This document shows, piece after piece, positions 34,322-42,186 of a stretch of DNA of 64,000 nucleotides (the first letter of the stretch is position 1; every line of letters begins with the position of its first letter). The stretch spans positions 62,001 to 126,000 of the forward strand of contig NZ_AOHO01000077.1 in NCBI RefSeq assembly GCF_000342005.1, in the 5' to 3' direction. The notes beneath the pieces are model-generated. The model saw only the letters and a list, made by a program, of their open reading frames with translations, ran no database searches and had not been told where the DNA came from. Source of the DNA: Amycolatopsis decaplanina DSM 44594 (lineage in GTDB: Bacteria > Actinomycetota > Actinomycetes > Mycobacteriales > Pseudonocardiaceae). A program made the position numbers and the translations under genes.

Positions 34322-34790
34322 ACTGACCCATTCGTCCACCGCTGTTGACGAAGAGCCCGGTTACGGCGCCGCCGTTACTTCCAGCGGACGGATTTCCGCC
34401 GCCAAGATGTATGAACCGGCTGGTCCGATCAGCCCATTCACGACCCAGCAGCTTGCCCGGCTGGACGAGGCGCTGACCCTGGCCAGCCGCGAGACCGGCC
34501 TGGACTTCAGCGTGTACCTCGGCGACCTCGGCGAAGACACCCGCGTCACCGCCGAAGCCCTGCTGAGCTCGACCGACAACCCGGCCGACGGCGTGGTCAT
34601 CGCCGTGTCGCCCGGCCAGCGCGCCATCGAGGTCGTGACGGGCTCGCAGGCCCGGCACCGCCTGCCCGACCGCGGCGCGAAGCTCGCCGTGGCCAGCATG
34701 GTGGCCTCCTTCAAGGAAGGCGACCTCATCGGCGGCCTCGTGAACGCTCTCCGCATGCTGAGCGACCAGGCGGGCGCTCCGCAGCACTGA
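34308..34790 (+). CDS. DUF5130 (TPM-like) protein
   Basis: A 160-residue soluble protein. After a variable N terminus, the conserved part is FTTQQLARLDEALTLASRET, DFSVYLGDLGEDTRVTAEAL, VVIAVSPGQRAIEVVTGSQA, RLPDRGAKLAVASMVASFKE and a final GGLVNALRMLSDQ. This resembles the TPM-domain fold (Rv2468c-like, DUF5130). The start GTG at 34308 overlaps the CtaJ gene by 14 bases. The coupling to a cytochrome oxidase subunit suggests a role in assembly or stability of the oxidase (inference). Convergent with pepN across two long hairpins. Confidence 0.75.
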   Translation: MATGELTHSSTAVDEEPGYGAAVTSSGRISAAKMYEPAGPISPFTTQQLARLDEALTLASRETGLDFSVYLGDLGEDTRVTAEALLSSTDNPADGVVIAVSPGQRAIEVVTGSQARHRLPDRGAKLAVASMVASFKEGDLIGGLVNALRMLSDQAGAPQH

Positions 34791-34800
34791 CGCCTTAAGC

Positions 34801-34849
34801 CGTGAAGGCCTCCTTGCCTACCTTCAGGGTAGGGAAGGGGGCCTTCACG
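34801..34849. terminator. Long hairpin after the DUF5130 gene
   Basis: 22-bp arms at 34801-34822 (CGTGAAGGCCTCCTTGCC...) and 34828-34849 with two mismatches and loop TTCAG. Ten bases beyond the DUF5130 stop codon; terminator for the plus strand. Confidence 0.75.
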
Positions 34850-34883
34850 TACTTCAGGCCACCTGAGCGGCGGACGGTGGTGG

Positions 34884-34933
34884 GGCTCGTGAGTGGTAAG
34901 GACGGTTCTAACCGTCCTTACCACTCACGAGCC
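34884..34933. terminator. 50-bp palindrome (family A) after pepN
   Basis: Perfect 24-bp arms (34884-34907 and 34910-34933) with a two-base centre CT. The core CTCGTGAGTGGTAAGGACGG recurs almost unchanged at 45765-45816. It lies three bases before the pepN stop on the minus strand and, with the preceding hairpin, separates convergent genes. Confidence 0.75.
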
Positions 34934-34936
34934 TTG

Positions 34937-37510
34937 CTAGACCCCGGCCTGCGAATCGAACTCACGGGCGGCCAGCGCCCGCACGATCCCGGCCCGGCCT
35001 TCCGACACCAGACGGCGCAGCGCCGCCGGGTGCTCCCCGGCCAGCCACTCGTCCGACGCCTCGACGGTCGCCGGTTCGACGGCCCACGACGGGTACAGCC
35101 CGACCACGGTCGGCTGGGCCCGCTCGCTGGAGCGCCGCTGCCACACCTCGTCGATGACCTCGAAGTAGCGCGTCACGTAGTCGCCGAGCAGGTGCTTCTG
35201 GCCGGGATGGGAGAAGCCGGTGATGAGCGAGTCGCTGACCGCGTTGGGCAGCTCGTCGTCGTACACCGCCCGCTGCCACGCGTCGGCCTTCGCCTCGCCG
35301 GTCGGCCGCAGCGCCCGCGAGCGCTCCGCCTGACGTCGTCCGGCGGCGGTGTCGTCCTTGGCGAGTTCCGCGTCGATCTCGGGGTTCTCCGCCTTGCCGT
35401 GCGCGACCAGCGCGTGCAGCAGCCGCCAGCGCAGGTCGGTGTCGACGGTCAAGCCCTCCAGGGGCGCCGTGCCGTCGAGCCAGCCGGCGATGATCCGCAG
35501 CGTCTTGTCGTCGAGCACCGAACCGGCGAGCGAGTTCACGAACGCGAGCTGGTGGTCCGATCCGGCCTCGGCGCCCTGCGCCAGCTCCAGCAGCCGCGCG
35601 GAGAACCCGGGCCAGCCCTTGTCCGCGGCCCACGCCGGATTCGCGTACGAGTTCAGCGCCGTCTGCGCCTGCAGCAGCAGCCGCTGCACCACGCCGACCT
35701 CGGTCTCGGTGTGCACGCCGCGCTGGACCAGCGTGACGAAGTCGCGGGCCTTGAGCTCGGCCTCGCGCGTCATCTCCCACGCCGCCGACCAGCACAGCGT
35801 GCGGGGCAGCGGTTCGGTGATGTCGGCGATGCGGTCGATCAGCGTGGTCAGCGACGCCGGGTCGAGCCGCATCGTGCAGTAGGTCAGGTCGTCGTCGTTG
35901 ACCAGCACGAGCTTGCCCGCCGGGAGACCGACCAGCCCCGGCACCTCAGTGCGCTCGCCGTCGACGTCGAGTTCGACGCGGTGCTCGCGGACGATCTTGC
36001 CGTTCTCGTCCTCGTCGTAGACGCCGACCGCGACACGGTGCGTCCGCAGCTCACCGGCACCCGGCTTGGCACCGGTCTGGGTGACGGCGAACGAGGTGTA
36101 CGTGCCGTCGGCGCCGATCTCGTAGCGCGGGCTCAGCGAGTTGAGACCGGTGGTCTCCAGCCACTGCGCGCTCCACCACGACAGGTCGCGGCCCGAGGCC
36201 TCTTCCAGTGCGCCCAGCAGATCCGCCAGGGTCGCGTTGCCCCAGGCGTGCTTGCCGAAGTAGACCTTGAGGCCCTCGAGGAAGTGGTCGAGCCCGACGT
36301 AGGCGACGAGCTGCTTGAGCACGCTCGCGCCCTTGGCGTAGGTGATGCCGTCGAAGTTCACCTCGACCGCGTGCAGGTCGACGATGTCCGCGGCGATCGG
36401 GTGCGTCGAGGGCAGCTGGTCCTGCCGGTACGCCCACGACTTCTCGATGTTCGCGAAGCTGGTCCACGCGTTCTTGTACTCGGTGGCCTCGGCCTGGGCC
36501 AGCACGCTCGCGAAGGTCGCGAACGACTCGTTCAGCCACAGATCGTCCCACCAGCGCATGGTGACCAGGTCGCCGAACCACATGTGCGCCATCTCGTGCA
36601 GCAGCGTCTCGGCGCGGCGCTCGTAGGCGTAGCGGGTGACGCGGCTGCGGAAGACGTAGTCCTCCAGGAAGGTGACCGCGCCGGCGTTCTCCATCGCGCC
36701 CGCGTTGAACTCCGGCACGAACAGCTGGTCGTACTTGGAGAACGGGTACGGGGTGGCGAACTTCTCGTGGTAGAAGGCGAAACCCTGTTTGGTCTCGGTG
36801 AAGAGCTTGTCCGCGTCCATGTGCTCGGCGAGCGAGGCGCGGCAGTAGATGCCCAGCGGGATCGTGCGGTGCTCGTCGGTGAATTCGTCGCGCCACTCGC
36901 TGTACGGGCCCGCGATCAGCGCGACCAGGTAGGTCGAGATCCGCTCGGACACCTTGAACACGGTGCGGACGGCCCCCTCCGGGGTCTCCTCCGCCGACTC
37001 GATCAGCGCGTTCGAGATGACCTTCCAGTCCTTCGGCGCGATCACGGTGAGCCGGTAGACCGACTTGAGGTCGGGCTGGTCGAAGCAGGCGAACATGCGC
37101 TTCGCGTCCGCGGTCTCGAACTGCGTGTAGAGATAGACGCCGTCGTCGACCGGGTCGACGAACCGGTGCAGGCCCTCACCGGTGTTCATGTACCGGCAGA
37201 CCGCGTCCACGACGAGCTCGTTCGACTCGGCGAGAGCGGGCAGCTCGACGCCCTTGTCCTCGACGTACCCGCTGACGTCGAGGTCCGTCCCGTTCAGGAC
37301 GGCCGACTCGATCCCCTCGGCGACGATGTCGACCCACGACGCCTCGCCGCTTCTGGCGCTCGCGAACTTGATCGTCGTCTTCGACGTGAAGGTCTTCTCA
37401 CCGGGACCGCCACGGCCGTCGGTCAGATCCAGCTCGATGTCGTAGGACTCGACGTCGAGCAGTTCCGCGCGCAGCTTGGCTTGGTCTCGGGTCAGGTTGG
37501 GGGCGGGCAC
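34937..37510 (-). CDS. pepN: Aminopeptidase N (M1 family)
   Basis: The 857-residue cytoplasmic zinc aminopeptidase has the exopeptidase motif GAMENAGAVTFLEDYVF and the zinc site HEMAHMWFGDLVTMRWWDD with the third ligand Glu in LWLNESFA, around residues 265-330; a C-terminal ERAP-like helical domain follows. It removes N-terminal residues from peptides during protein turnover. I chose the GTG at 37510, five bases after AGAGG; the GTG at 37516 is an alternative. Its place beside an Rv2466c homologue and DUF5130 matches the Rv2466c-Rv2468c region of M. tuberculosis, where pepN is Rv2467. Divergent from the DsbA-like gene across 168 bp with no other evident feature. Confidence 0.95.
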   Translation of the reverse strand: MPAPNLTRDQAKLRAELLDVESYDIELDLTDGRGGPGEKTFTSKTTIKFASARSGEASWVDIVAEGIESAVLNGTDLDVSGYVEDKGVELPALAESNELVVDAVCRYMNTGEGLHRFVDPVDDGVYLYTQFETADAKRMFACFDQPDLKSVYRLTVIAPKDWKVISNALIESAEETPEGAVRTVFKVSERISTYLVALIAGPYSEWRDEFTDEHRTIPLGIYCRASLAEHMDADKLFTETKQGFAFYHEKFATPYPFSKYDQLFVPEFNAGAMENAGAVTFLEDYVFRSRVTRYAYERRAETLLHEMAHMWFGDLVTMRWWDDLWLNESFATFASVLAQAEATEYKNAWTSFANIEKSWAYRQDQLPSTHPIAADIVDLHAVEVNFDGITYAKGASVLKQLVAYVGLDHFLEGLKVYFGKHAWGNATLADLLGALEEASGRDLSWWSAQWLETTGLNSLSPRYEIGADGTYTSFAVTQTGAKPGAGELRTHRVAVGVYDEDENGKIVREHRVELDVDGERTEVPGLVGLPAGKLVLVNDDDLTYCTMRLDPASLTTLIDRIADITEPLPRTLCWSAAWEMTREAELKARDFVTLVQRGVHTETEVGVVQRLLLQAQTALNSYANPAWAADKGWPGFSARLLELAQGAEAGSDHQLAFVNSLAGSVLDDKTLRIIAGWLDGTAPLEGLTVDTDLRWRLLHALVAHGKAENPEIDAELAKDDTAAGRRQAERSRALRPTGEAKADAWQRAVYDDELPNAVSDSLITGFSHPGQKHLLGDYVTRYFEVIDEVWQRRSSERAQPTVVGLYPSWAVEPATVEASDEWLAGEHPAALRRLVSEGRAGIVRALAAREFDSQAGV

Positions 37511-37678
37511 TGGCACCTCTGGTCATCGGTATCGGTTTTGGTTTCCAACTACAGGCATCCAATCATGTCCGGGCCCGTGCTGACGACGGGAACAACGCCG
37601 ACGGCCGCGATGTTGGCTCGCTGTGTAGCACCGTGTGTGTACCGGCCCACCCCAAGACGATGGCACTGGGAGAACTTG

Positions 37679-38299
37679 ATGACCGCCCCGTCCGAGACGA
37701 CCAAGGTCGACTTCTACTTCGATCCGATCTGTCCCTTCGCCTGGATCAGCTCGCGCTGGATCCTCGAGGTGGAGAAGCACCGCGACCTCGACCTGAGGTT
37801 CCGGATCATGAGCCTGTCCGAGCTCAACAGCGGCCGCGAGGACCTGCCTGAGCAGTACAAGGAGCTGCTGGACCGCGGCTGGGGCCCGGTCCGCGTCGCG
37901 ACCGCGCTGGCGCAGAAGAACGGCGAGGAGGCCCTGCGCGACTTCTACACGGAGTTCGGCACGCGCCACCACAACCAGGGCGACAAGGACATCCCGAAGG
38001 TCATCAAGGAGACCCTCGAGGCCATCGGCGCCCCGGCCGAGCTGGCCGAGGCCGCGGAGTCGACCGAGTACGACGAGGCGCTCAAGAAGAGTCACTACGA
38101 AGGTATGAATCCGGTCGGAATGGACGTCGGCACCCCGACGATCCACATCGACGGCGTCGCCTTCTTCGGCCCGGTGCTCACCTCGATCCCGCGTGGCGAG
38201 GATGCCGTCAAGGTCTTCGACGGCGCCCGCGCGCTGGCGAGCTACCCGGACTTCTTCGAGTTGAAGCGCACCCGGTCCGGCGATCTGAACTTCGACTAG
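37679..38299 (+). CDS. DsbA-family, mycothiol-dependent nitroreductase-like protein (Rv2466c family)
   Basis: A 206-residue cytoplasmic thioredoxin-fold protein of the DsbA/FrnE type. The active-site loop reads FDPICPFAWISSRW: Cys18 is present, but the second position of the CxxC is Ala21, so it is a single-cysteine version. Rv2466c of M. tuberculosis, its positional counterpart beside pepN, reduces nitro compounds with mycothiol; as I recall it has CPWC. A monothiol site would still allow mixed disulphides with mycothiol. The late GTPTIHIDGVAFFGPVLTSIPRG holds the cis-Pro loop. ATG at 37679 with GGGAGAAC before it. Confidence 0.8.
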   Translation: MTAPSETTKVDFYFDPICPFAWISSRWILEVEKHRDLDLRFRIMSLSELNSGREDLPEQYKELLDRGWGPVRVATALAQKNGEEALRDFYTEFGTRHHNQGDKDIPKVIKETLEAIGAPAELAEAAESTEYDEALKKSHYEGMNPVGMDVGTPTIHIDGVAFFGPVLTSIPRGEDAVKVFDGARALASYPDFFELKRTRSGDLNFD

Positions 38300-38310
38300 C
38301 TCATCGAAAG

Positions 38311-39114
38311 CTAGGGGGTCTCCAAGGCCGCCTTGGTGACATCGCCGGGGTAGGAGGACCTCGCGACGGCTTCGCCTGTCGTGAGGTCTCCTGCCGCGAT
38401 CCGGGTCTTGAGTGCGACGAGTTCGCGCAGCCCGTCGCGGTGCCTCTCGATGAACGCGGTGTCGACGGGGTCCCCGTGCCCGGCCACGATGATCTTCGGT
38501 TCCAGCGCGAGGATCGCGTCCATCACGCCGGGCCATTCGGCCAGCGAAGTGCCGTCATTGAAGGAGAACGCGCTGAAGCCGGCTTCGGCGTTCTCGACGG
38601 CATCGCCCGCGTAGACGACCCCCGCGTCGGGCACGTGCACGAACAGGTCGTGATCGGTGTGGGCCCGGCCGAGGAACCGCAGCACGACGGTGCGGCCGCC
38701 GAGGTCGATTTCGGTGGTGTCGGCGACCGGTTTGTCCGGCAGGGTGATCTGCGTGCGTTCCAGCGCCTCGGCCATTTCCGGCCGGTTTTCGCCGAGGTAG
38801 TGCTGTATCCATTTGCGCCGCGCGCCTTCGCCGTAGGTGGTCAGCTCGGCCAGGCACCGTTCGTGTGCCCAGACGTCGCACGGCAGGAACGCCGTCGTGC
38901 CGAAGGCGTGGTCGAAATGCGCGTGGGTGTAGACGACCGACCACGGCAGCGGCGTGATCTCCCGGACCGCCGAGGCCAGTTCGGCGCCCTGGTCGACGTC
39001 GCCGCGGACGTCGACGACCAGGCAGCGGTCACTGCCCACGACGAGGCCGACGGTCAGGTCCAGCTCCTCGTAACGGCGGGCGTAGACGCCGTCCGCGAGT
39101 TCGAGCCAAGTCAC
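38311..39114 (-). CDS. MBL-fold metallo-hydrolase
   Basis: The 267-residue protein has the metallo-beta-lactamase fold: HAHFDHAFG (zinc-binding HxHxDH as YTHAHFDHA), FLGRAHTDHDLFVHVPDAGVVYAGDAVENA (third His and bridging Asp) and IIVAGHGDPVD. No signal peptide, so it acts in the cytoplasm. It belongs to the broad MBL group; the substrate is unknown, and lactonase, glyoxalase-like or phosphodiesterase activity are options. The GTG at 39114 overlaps the stop of the upstream ComB gene by four bases, showing coupling. The gene ends 12 bases from the DsbA-like stop (convergent). Confidence 0.87.
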   Translation of the reverse strand: MTWLELADGVYARRYEELDLTVGLVVGSDRCLVVDVRGDVDQGAELASAVREITPLPWSVVYTHAHFDHAFGTTAFLPCDVWAHERCLAELTTYGEGARRKWIQHYLGENRPEMAEALERTQITLPDKPVADTTEIDLGGRTVVLRFLGRAHTDHDLFVHVPDAGVVYAGDAVENAEAGFSAFSFNDGTSLAEWPGVMDAILALEPKIIVAGHGDPVDTAFIERHRDGLRELVALKTRIAAGDLTTGEAVARSSYPGDVTKAALETP

Positions 39115-39860
39115 GAATCCTCCAGAATTCCGTTGCGCAGCACAGGAACCGTGCTGCTCGTATCGAGCTTTGCGGCGAGCTTCACGTCATTCGCGTGCCC
39201 GGCCGCGGCGAGCTCACGCCCTGAAGAACACTCTGTCAGTGCTTCGGCGATGTCGATCGCTTTCGCCGCGATGGCCGCGAGGCGGGCTTCGGCGGACAGG
39301 CGGCCGTAGCCGGTCAGCGCGGCGACGATCGCCCCAGCGCCGAGCTGGTCCTCGACGCACGGCCTCAGCGGTCCGAACGCCTTGACCTCGGTGCGCACGT
39401 CGACGCCCCAGCGTTCCCCGGCCGGGACGACGCCGATCGGACGTCCGTCCGCCAGTTCCGCCGCGCGGGCGGCGACGGCGGTCGCGTTGCGCAGACACCC
39501 CGCCAGGACTTCGGCACCGGTCGTGGCGGCGGCGTCGCACAGCGTGGCGCCGTTGGGAGAGGGGAGCGCGAGGAGCGTGCCGGAAGGGATTTCCGTCACA
39601 GACGAAGGTCGCAAGGTCCATTCGCTTTCACCCGCCAGGATGGCGCCTCGCTCTTTCGCGGCTTCCTCGCCGCGGTGATCGCGCCAGCGCACGGGCCGCA
39701 CCCGTCCGCCGTTGCCGAGGACGAGATCCGTTGTGGTGCAGAAGGAAAGCACGTCGACGACGACGAGAACGGCGCAACTGCCGCCCAAGGCTTCGACGCC
39801 TTCGGGTCCCCATTCGAGTCTGATGTCCGCTTCGATCTGGCCCCAGGTGTCCACCCCCAC
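39111..39860 (-). CDS. 2-phosphosulfolactate phosphatase family protein (ComB)
   Basis: The protein of about 249 residues matches the ComB family: LVVVDVLSFCTTTDLVLGNGG, then LPSPNGATLCDAAATTGAEVLAGCLRNA, VVPAGERWG and FGPLRPCVEDQLGAGAIV. ComB removes phosphate from 2-phosphosulfolactate in coenzyme M synthesis; actinomycetes do not make coenzyme M, so the physiological substrate is probably another phosphorylated acid. The GTG at 39860 starts the conserved DTWGQIEADIRLEWG. It is divergent from rpiB by 39 bp and overlaps the MBL gene by four bases. The two may form a phosphatase/hydrolase pathway. Confidence 0.82.
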   Translation of the reverse strand: MGVDTWGQIEADIRLEWGPEGVEALGGSCAVLVVVDVLSFCTTTDLVLGNGGRVRPVRWRDHRGEEAAKERGAILAGESEWTLRPSSVTEIPSGTLLALPSPNGATLCDAAATTGAEVLAGCLRNATAVAARAAELADGRPIGVVPAGERWGVDVRTEVKAFGPLRPCVEDQLGAGAIVAALTGYGRLSAEARLAAIAAKAIDIAEALTECSSGRELAAAGHANDVKLAAKLDTSSTVPVLRNGILEDS

Positions 39861-39899
39861 AGCATGCCCGCGCCGGAACGTGATGGCAGACTCCGCGCT

Positions 39900-40373
39900 G
39901 TGCGTGTTTATCTTGGCTCTGACCATGCCGGTTTCGAACTGAAGAACCACCTCGTGGCCCACCTCAAGGAGCAGGGTCACGACGTCGAGGACGTCGGTCC
40001 CTTCGTCTACGACGCGGCCGACGACTACCCGGCGTTCTGCATCGAGGCGGCCCGCCGCGTCGTCGCGGACGAGGGCAGCCTCGGCATCGTCGTCGGCGGC
40101 TCGGGCAACGGCGAGCAGATCGCGGCCAACAAGGTGAAGGGCGCTCGCGCCGGCCTCGCGTGGAGCGTCGAGACCGCGAAGCTCACCCGCGAGCACAACC
40201 ACGCCCAGCTGATCGGCGTCGGCGCGCGGATGCACACCACCGAAGAGGCCACGGAGATCGTGGAGGCGTTCCTCGCGACCCCGCCGAGCCCGGACGAGCG
40301 CCACGGCCGCCGCGTCCAGCAGATACTGGACTACGAGAACACCGGCTGGCCGCCGCCGCTGCCCGAGCACTGA
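39900..40373 (+). CDS. rpiB: Ribose-5-phosphate isomerase B
   Basis: The 157-residue enzyme interconverts ribose 5-phosphate and ribulose 5-phosphate. It shows the RpiB/LacAB pattern: VYLGSDHAGFELKNHLVAHL at the N terminus, then DYPAFCIEAARRVVADE, GIVVGGSGNGEQIAANKVKG (substrate loop; the catalytic position is Ser in GGSGNG, as in mycobacterial RpiB, instead of the Cys of E. coli RpiB) and HNHAQLIGVGARMH. The GTG at 39900 starts directly with the conserved strand. It is followed one base later by the glycosylase gene, the order rpiB-nei also found as Rv2465c-Rv2464c. Confidence 0.95.
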   Translation: MRVYLGSDHAGFELKNHLVAHLKEQGHDVEDVGPFVYDAADDYPAFCIEAARRVVADEGSLGIVVGGSGNGEQIAANKVKGARAGLAWSVETAKLTREHNHAQLIGVGARMHTTEEATEIVEAFLATPPSPDERHGRRVQQILDYENTGWPPPLPEH

Positions 40374-40374
40374 C

Positions 40375-41184
40375 ATGCCCGAGGGGCACACGCTCCATCG
40401 CTTGGCACGTCTGCACAAACGCCGTTTCGCCGGTCACCCGGTTCAGGTGAGCAGCCCGCAGGGACGGTTCGCCGCCGAAGCGTCCCGTTTGGACGGCGAG
40501 GTGCTGGTGAAGGCCGAGGCGTACGGGAAGCACCTTTTCCACGACTACGGTCCACACGGGACGGTGCACGTCCACCTCGGCCTCTACGGCACGTTCTCCG
40601 ACGAGCCGCTGCCGGTGGGCGAACCGGTGGGGCAGGTGCGGATGCGGCTGGTCGGCCCGACGCATTCGGCCGACCTGCGCGGCCCGAACCAGTGCGAACT
40701 CCTCGACGCGCCCCGGGTCGACGCGATCAAGGCACGTCTGGGCCCGGATCCGCTGCGCCGGGACGCGAAGCCGGACAAGGCGTGGGAGCGGATCTCGCGG
40801 TCGAAGACGTCGATCGCGGCACTGCTGATGGACCAGTCGGTGCTGGCGGGCGTCGGCAACGTGTATCGCGCCGAGGTGCTGTTCCGGCACGGTGTCGCCC
40901 CGCTCGTCCCGGGTCGCGCGCTCGATCGCGGGCTGTGGGACGACATGTGGGCGGACCTCGTGACGCTCATGCGGCACGGTGTCCGGGTGGGACGGATCGA
41001 CACGGTCGCGCCGGAGCACCTGCCCGAGGCGACCGGCCGCGCGCCGCGGCAGGACCGGCACGGAGGCGAGGTCTACGTCTACCGCCGCGAGGGGCTCCCT
41101 TGTCTCGTGTGCGGGACGGCGGTGCTGCGGAGCGATCTGGCGGCGCGGAACCTCTTTTGGTGCCCGGCCTGCCAGCCCGCCTGA
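40375..41184 (+). CDS. Fpg/Nei-family DNA glycosylase
   Basis: A 269-residue base-excision repair enzyme. It begins MPEGHTLHRLARLH, giving the catalytic N-terminal Pro2-Glu3 of Nei-type enzymes, has the helix-two-turn-helix region TSIAALLMDQSVLAGVGNVYRAE, and ends in a zinc finger with two CxxC pairs (CLVCG and CPAC). As in Rv2464c it would remove oxidised pyrimidines and nick the DNA. The ATG at 40375 starts just after the rpiB stop codon (one intervening base), so they are co-transcribed. A 21-bp-arm hairpin follows. Confidence 0.93.
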   Translation: MPEGHTLHRLARLHKRRFAGHPVQVSSPQGRFAAEASRLDGEVLVKAEAYGKHLFHDYGPHGTVHVHLGLYGTFSDEPLPVGEPVGQVRMRLVGPTHSADLRGPNQCELLDAPRVDAIKARLGPDPLRRDAKPDKAWERISRSKTSIAALLMDQSVLAGVGNVYRAEVLFRHGVAPLVPGRALDRGLWDDMWADLVTLMRHGVRVGRIDTVAPEHLPEATGRAPRQDRHGGEVYVYRREGLPCLVCGTAVLRSDLAARNLFWCPACQPA

Positions 41185-41204
41185 CGGCTTTCCCCGGATG
41201 CAAC

Positions 41205-41247
41205 GAAGGGGCCTTTCATCGCAAAATTTGCGATGAAAGGCCCCTTC
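41205..41247. terminator. Long hairpin between convergent genes
   Basis: Perfect 21-bp arms GAAGGGGCCTTTCATCGCAA(A) at 41205-41225 and its complement at 41227-41247. It lies between the glycosylase stop (41184) and the convergent GGGFD-protein stop (41275). The centre GCAAAATTTGC is related to that of the 28394-28434 hairpin. Confidence 0.82.
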
Positions 41248-41274
41248 ATTGCGCTTGAGGGGACGGGGTGCGGG

Positions 41275-42057
41275 CTAGAAGTCGAAGCCCCCGCCGTCGA
41301 ACCCGCCGCCGTCAAAACCGCCGCCATCGAAGCCGCCGCCGTCGAACCCACCGGCGTCCCCGCCCATGTCGCCTCCGGCGTCGCCCATGTCGGCGGCCGC
41401 GTCCTCCTGGCCGGCGTCGTAGCCCGACTCCCAGGCCGACGCGCTCGCGATACCCGCCATGCCGGAGAACATCGCGCTGAACAGCAGCATCGAACCGAGA
41501 CCCCACGCACCGGCGACGAGCGCGGGCTTCCACCACGGCTCGCTGTACCAGCCCTGCGGCACCGGACGTCCGGCCACGCGACCGCCGGGGTAGTAGTGCG
41601 GCGTCCGCTGGCTCGGGTCCGGCGAGGCCTCGAAGTGCTGGCCTTCGACGTCGACCGAGCGGTACTCGGTGACCTTGCCCGCCCTGTCGCGCTCTTCGCT
41701 GCCGGGCAGTTCCGGACCGGGGTCCATGCCCATCGCGAGCCGCGCCGCTCGGACGTAATAGAGCCCTTCGATGGCGGTCTCGCGCACCAGCCGGGCCTGC
41801 TCGACGGTCTGCGCCTGCTCCATCTGGGAGCCCGCGGCGGTGAAACGCTCGGACGCGTCCGCCATCGCCTGCTGGGAGGCGGTGTCCGTGCCGGTGATGT
41901 TCATGACCTGACCGCCGAGCCGCTCGACGAGGCGCCGTGCGTCGGCTTTCGCGTCGTCCAGTTGGCGCTTCTTGGCCGCCGCCTGGGATTTCGCGAAGTA
42001 GATGCCGCCGCCGACCACGACGACGAGGAGCACGATCAGGAAGATCGCGGTGCCCAT
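41275..42057 (-). CDS. Membrane-anchored protein with GGGFD repeats
   Basis: The 260-residue protein begins with a membrane helix (MGTAIFLIVLLVVVVGGGIY), then a charged helical segment (KKRQLDDAKADARRLVERLG, SQMEQAQTVEQARLVRETAI) similar to DUF1542-type proteins, a YYPGGRVAGRPVPQGWYSEP linker and a second hydrophobic segment (ALVAGAWGLGSMLLFSAMF). The C terminus is Gly/Asp-rich with five nearly exact GGGFD units encoded by a 15-bp tandem repeat. Its function is unknown; the tail may bind a partner or metal. The ATG at 42057 opens the helix. Divergent from the LLM gene. Confidence 0.7.
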   Translation of the reverse strand: MGTAIFLIVLLVVVVGGGIYFAKSQAAAKKRQLDDAKADARRLVERLGGQVMNITGTDTASQQAMADASERFTAAGSQMEQAQTVEQARLVRETAIEGLYYVRAARLAMGMDPGPELPGSEERDRAGKVTEYRSVDVEGQHFEASPDPSQRTPHYYPGGRVAGRPVPQGWYSEPWWKPALVAGAWGLGSMLLFSAMFSGMAGIASASAWESGYDAGQEDAAADMGDAGGDMGGDAGGFDGGGFDGGGFDGGGFDGGGFDF

Positions 42058-42119
42058 GGGTTCACTCCAGGAATCGTTCGGCCTTTGATCCGGACAACGC
42101 GGACGGCCCGGCCGCGGTT

Positions 42120-42156
42120 CCCGCCAGTGCTCCCGGTCACCGCGGGCACTGGCGGG
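42120..42156. other. Hairpin in divergent promoter region
   Basis: Perfect 11-bp arms CCCGCCAGTGC (42120-42130) and GCACTGGCGGG (42146-42156) with a 15-base loop. Because both flanking genes start on either side of it, it is not an ordinary terminator; it could be a binding site or a leader structure for the GGGFD-protein gene. Confidence 0.5.
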
Positions 42157-42159
42157 GTA

Positions 42160-42179
42160 AACTAGAACACGTTATAGTT
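42160..42179. promoter_or_regulatory. KstR-like palindromic operator over the -10 of the LLM gene
   Basis: The core TAGAACACGTTATA (42163-42176) matches TnnAACnnGTTnnA, the motif reported for the mycobacterial steroid-catabolism repressor KstR. The symmetry extends to 42160-42179 (eight of ten base pairs). It overlaps a -10-like TATAGT at 42173-42178, placing the start of transcription at or near the ATG at 42187; no ribosome-binding site is seen, so the mRNA is probably leaderless. Confidence 0.6.
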
Positions 42180-42186
42180 CGGCCTC

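Noticed and set aside
34802..37678. Long plus-strand frame antisense to pepN
   Set aside because: Shadow frame produced by the third-position GC bias of pepN; it merely runs in frame into the real DsbA-like gene that starts at 37679.
38440..39309. Plus-strand frame antisense to the MBL hydrolase gene
   Set aside because: Composition is that of a reverse-complement shadow, and the minus-strand gene has a full metal-binding motif set.
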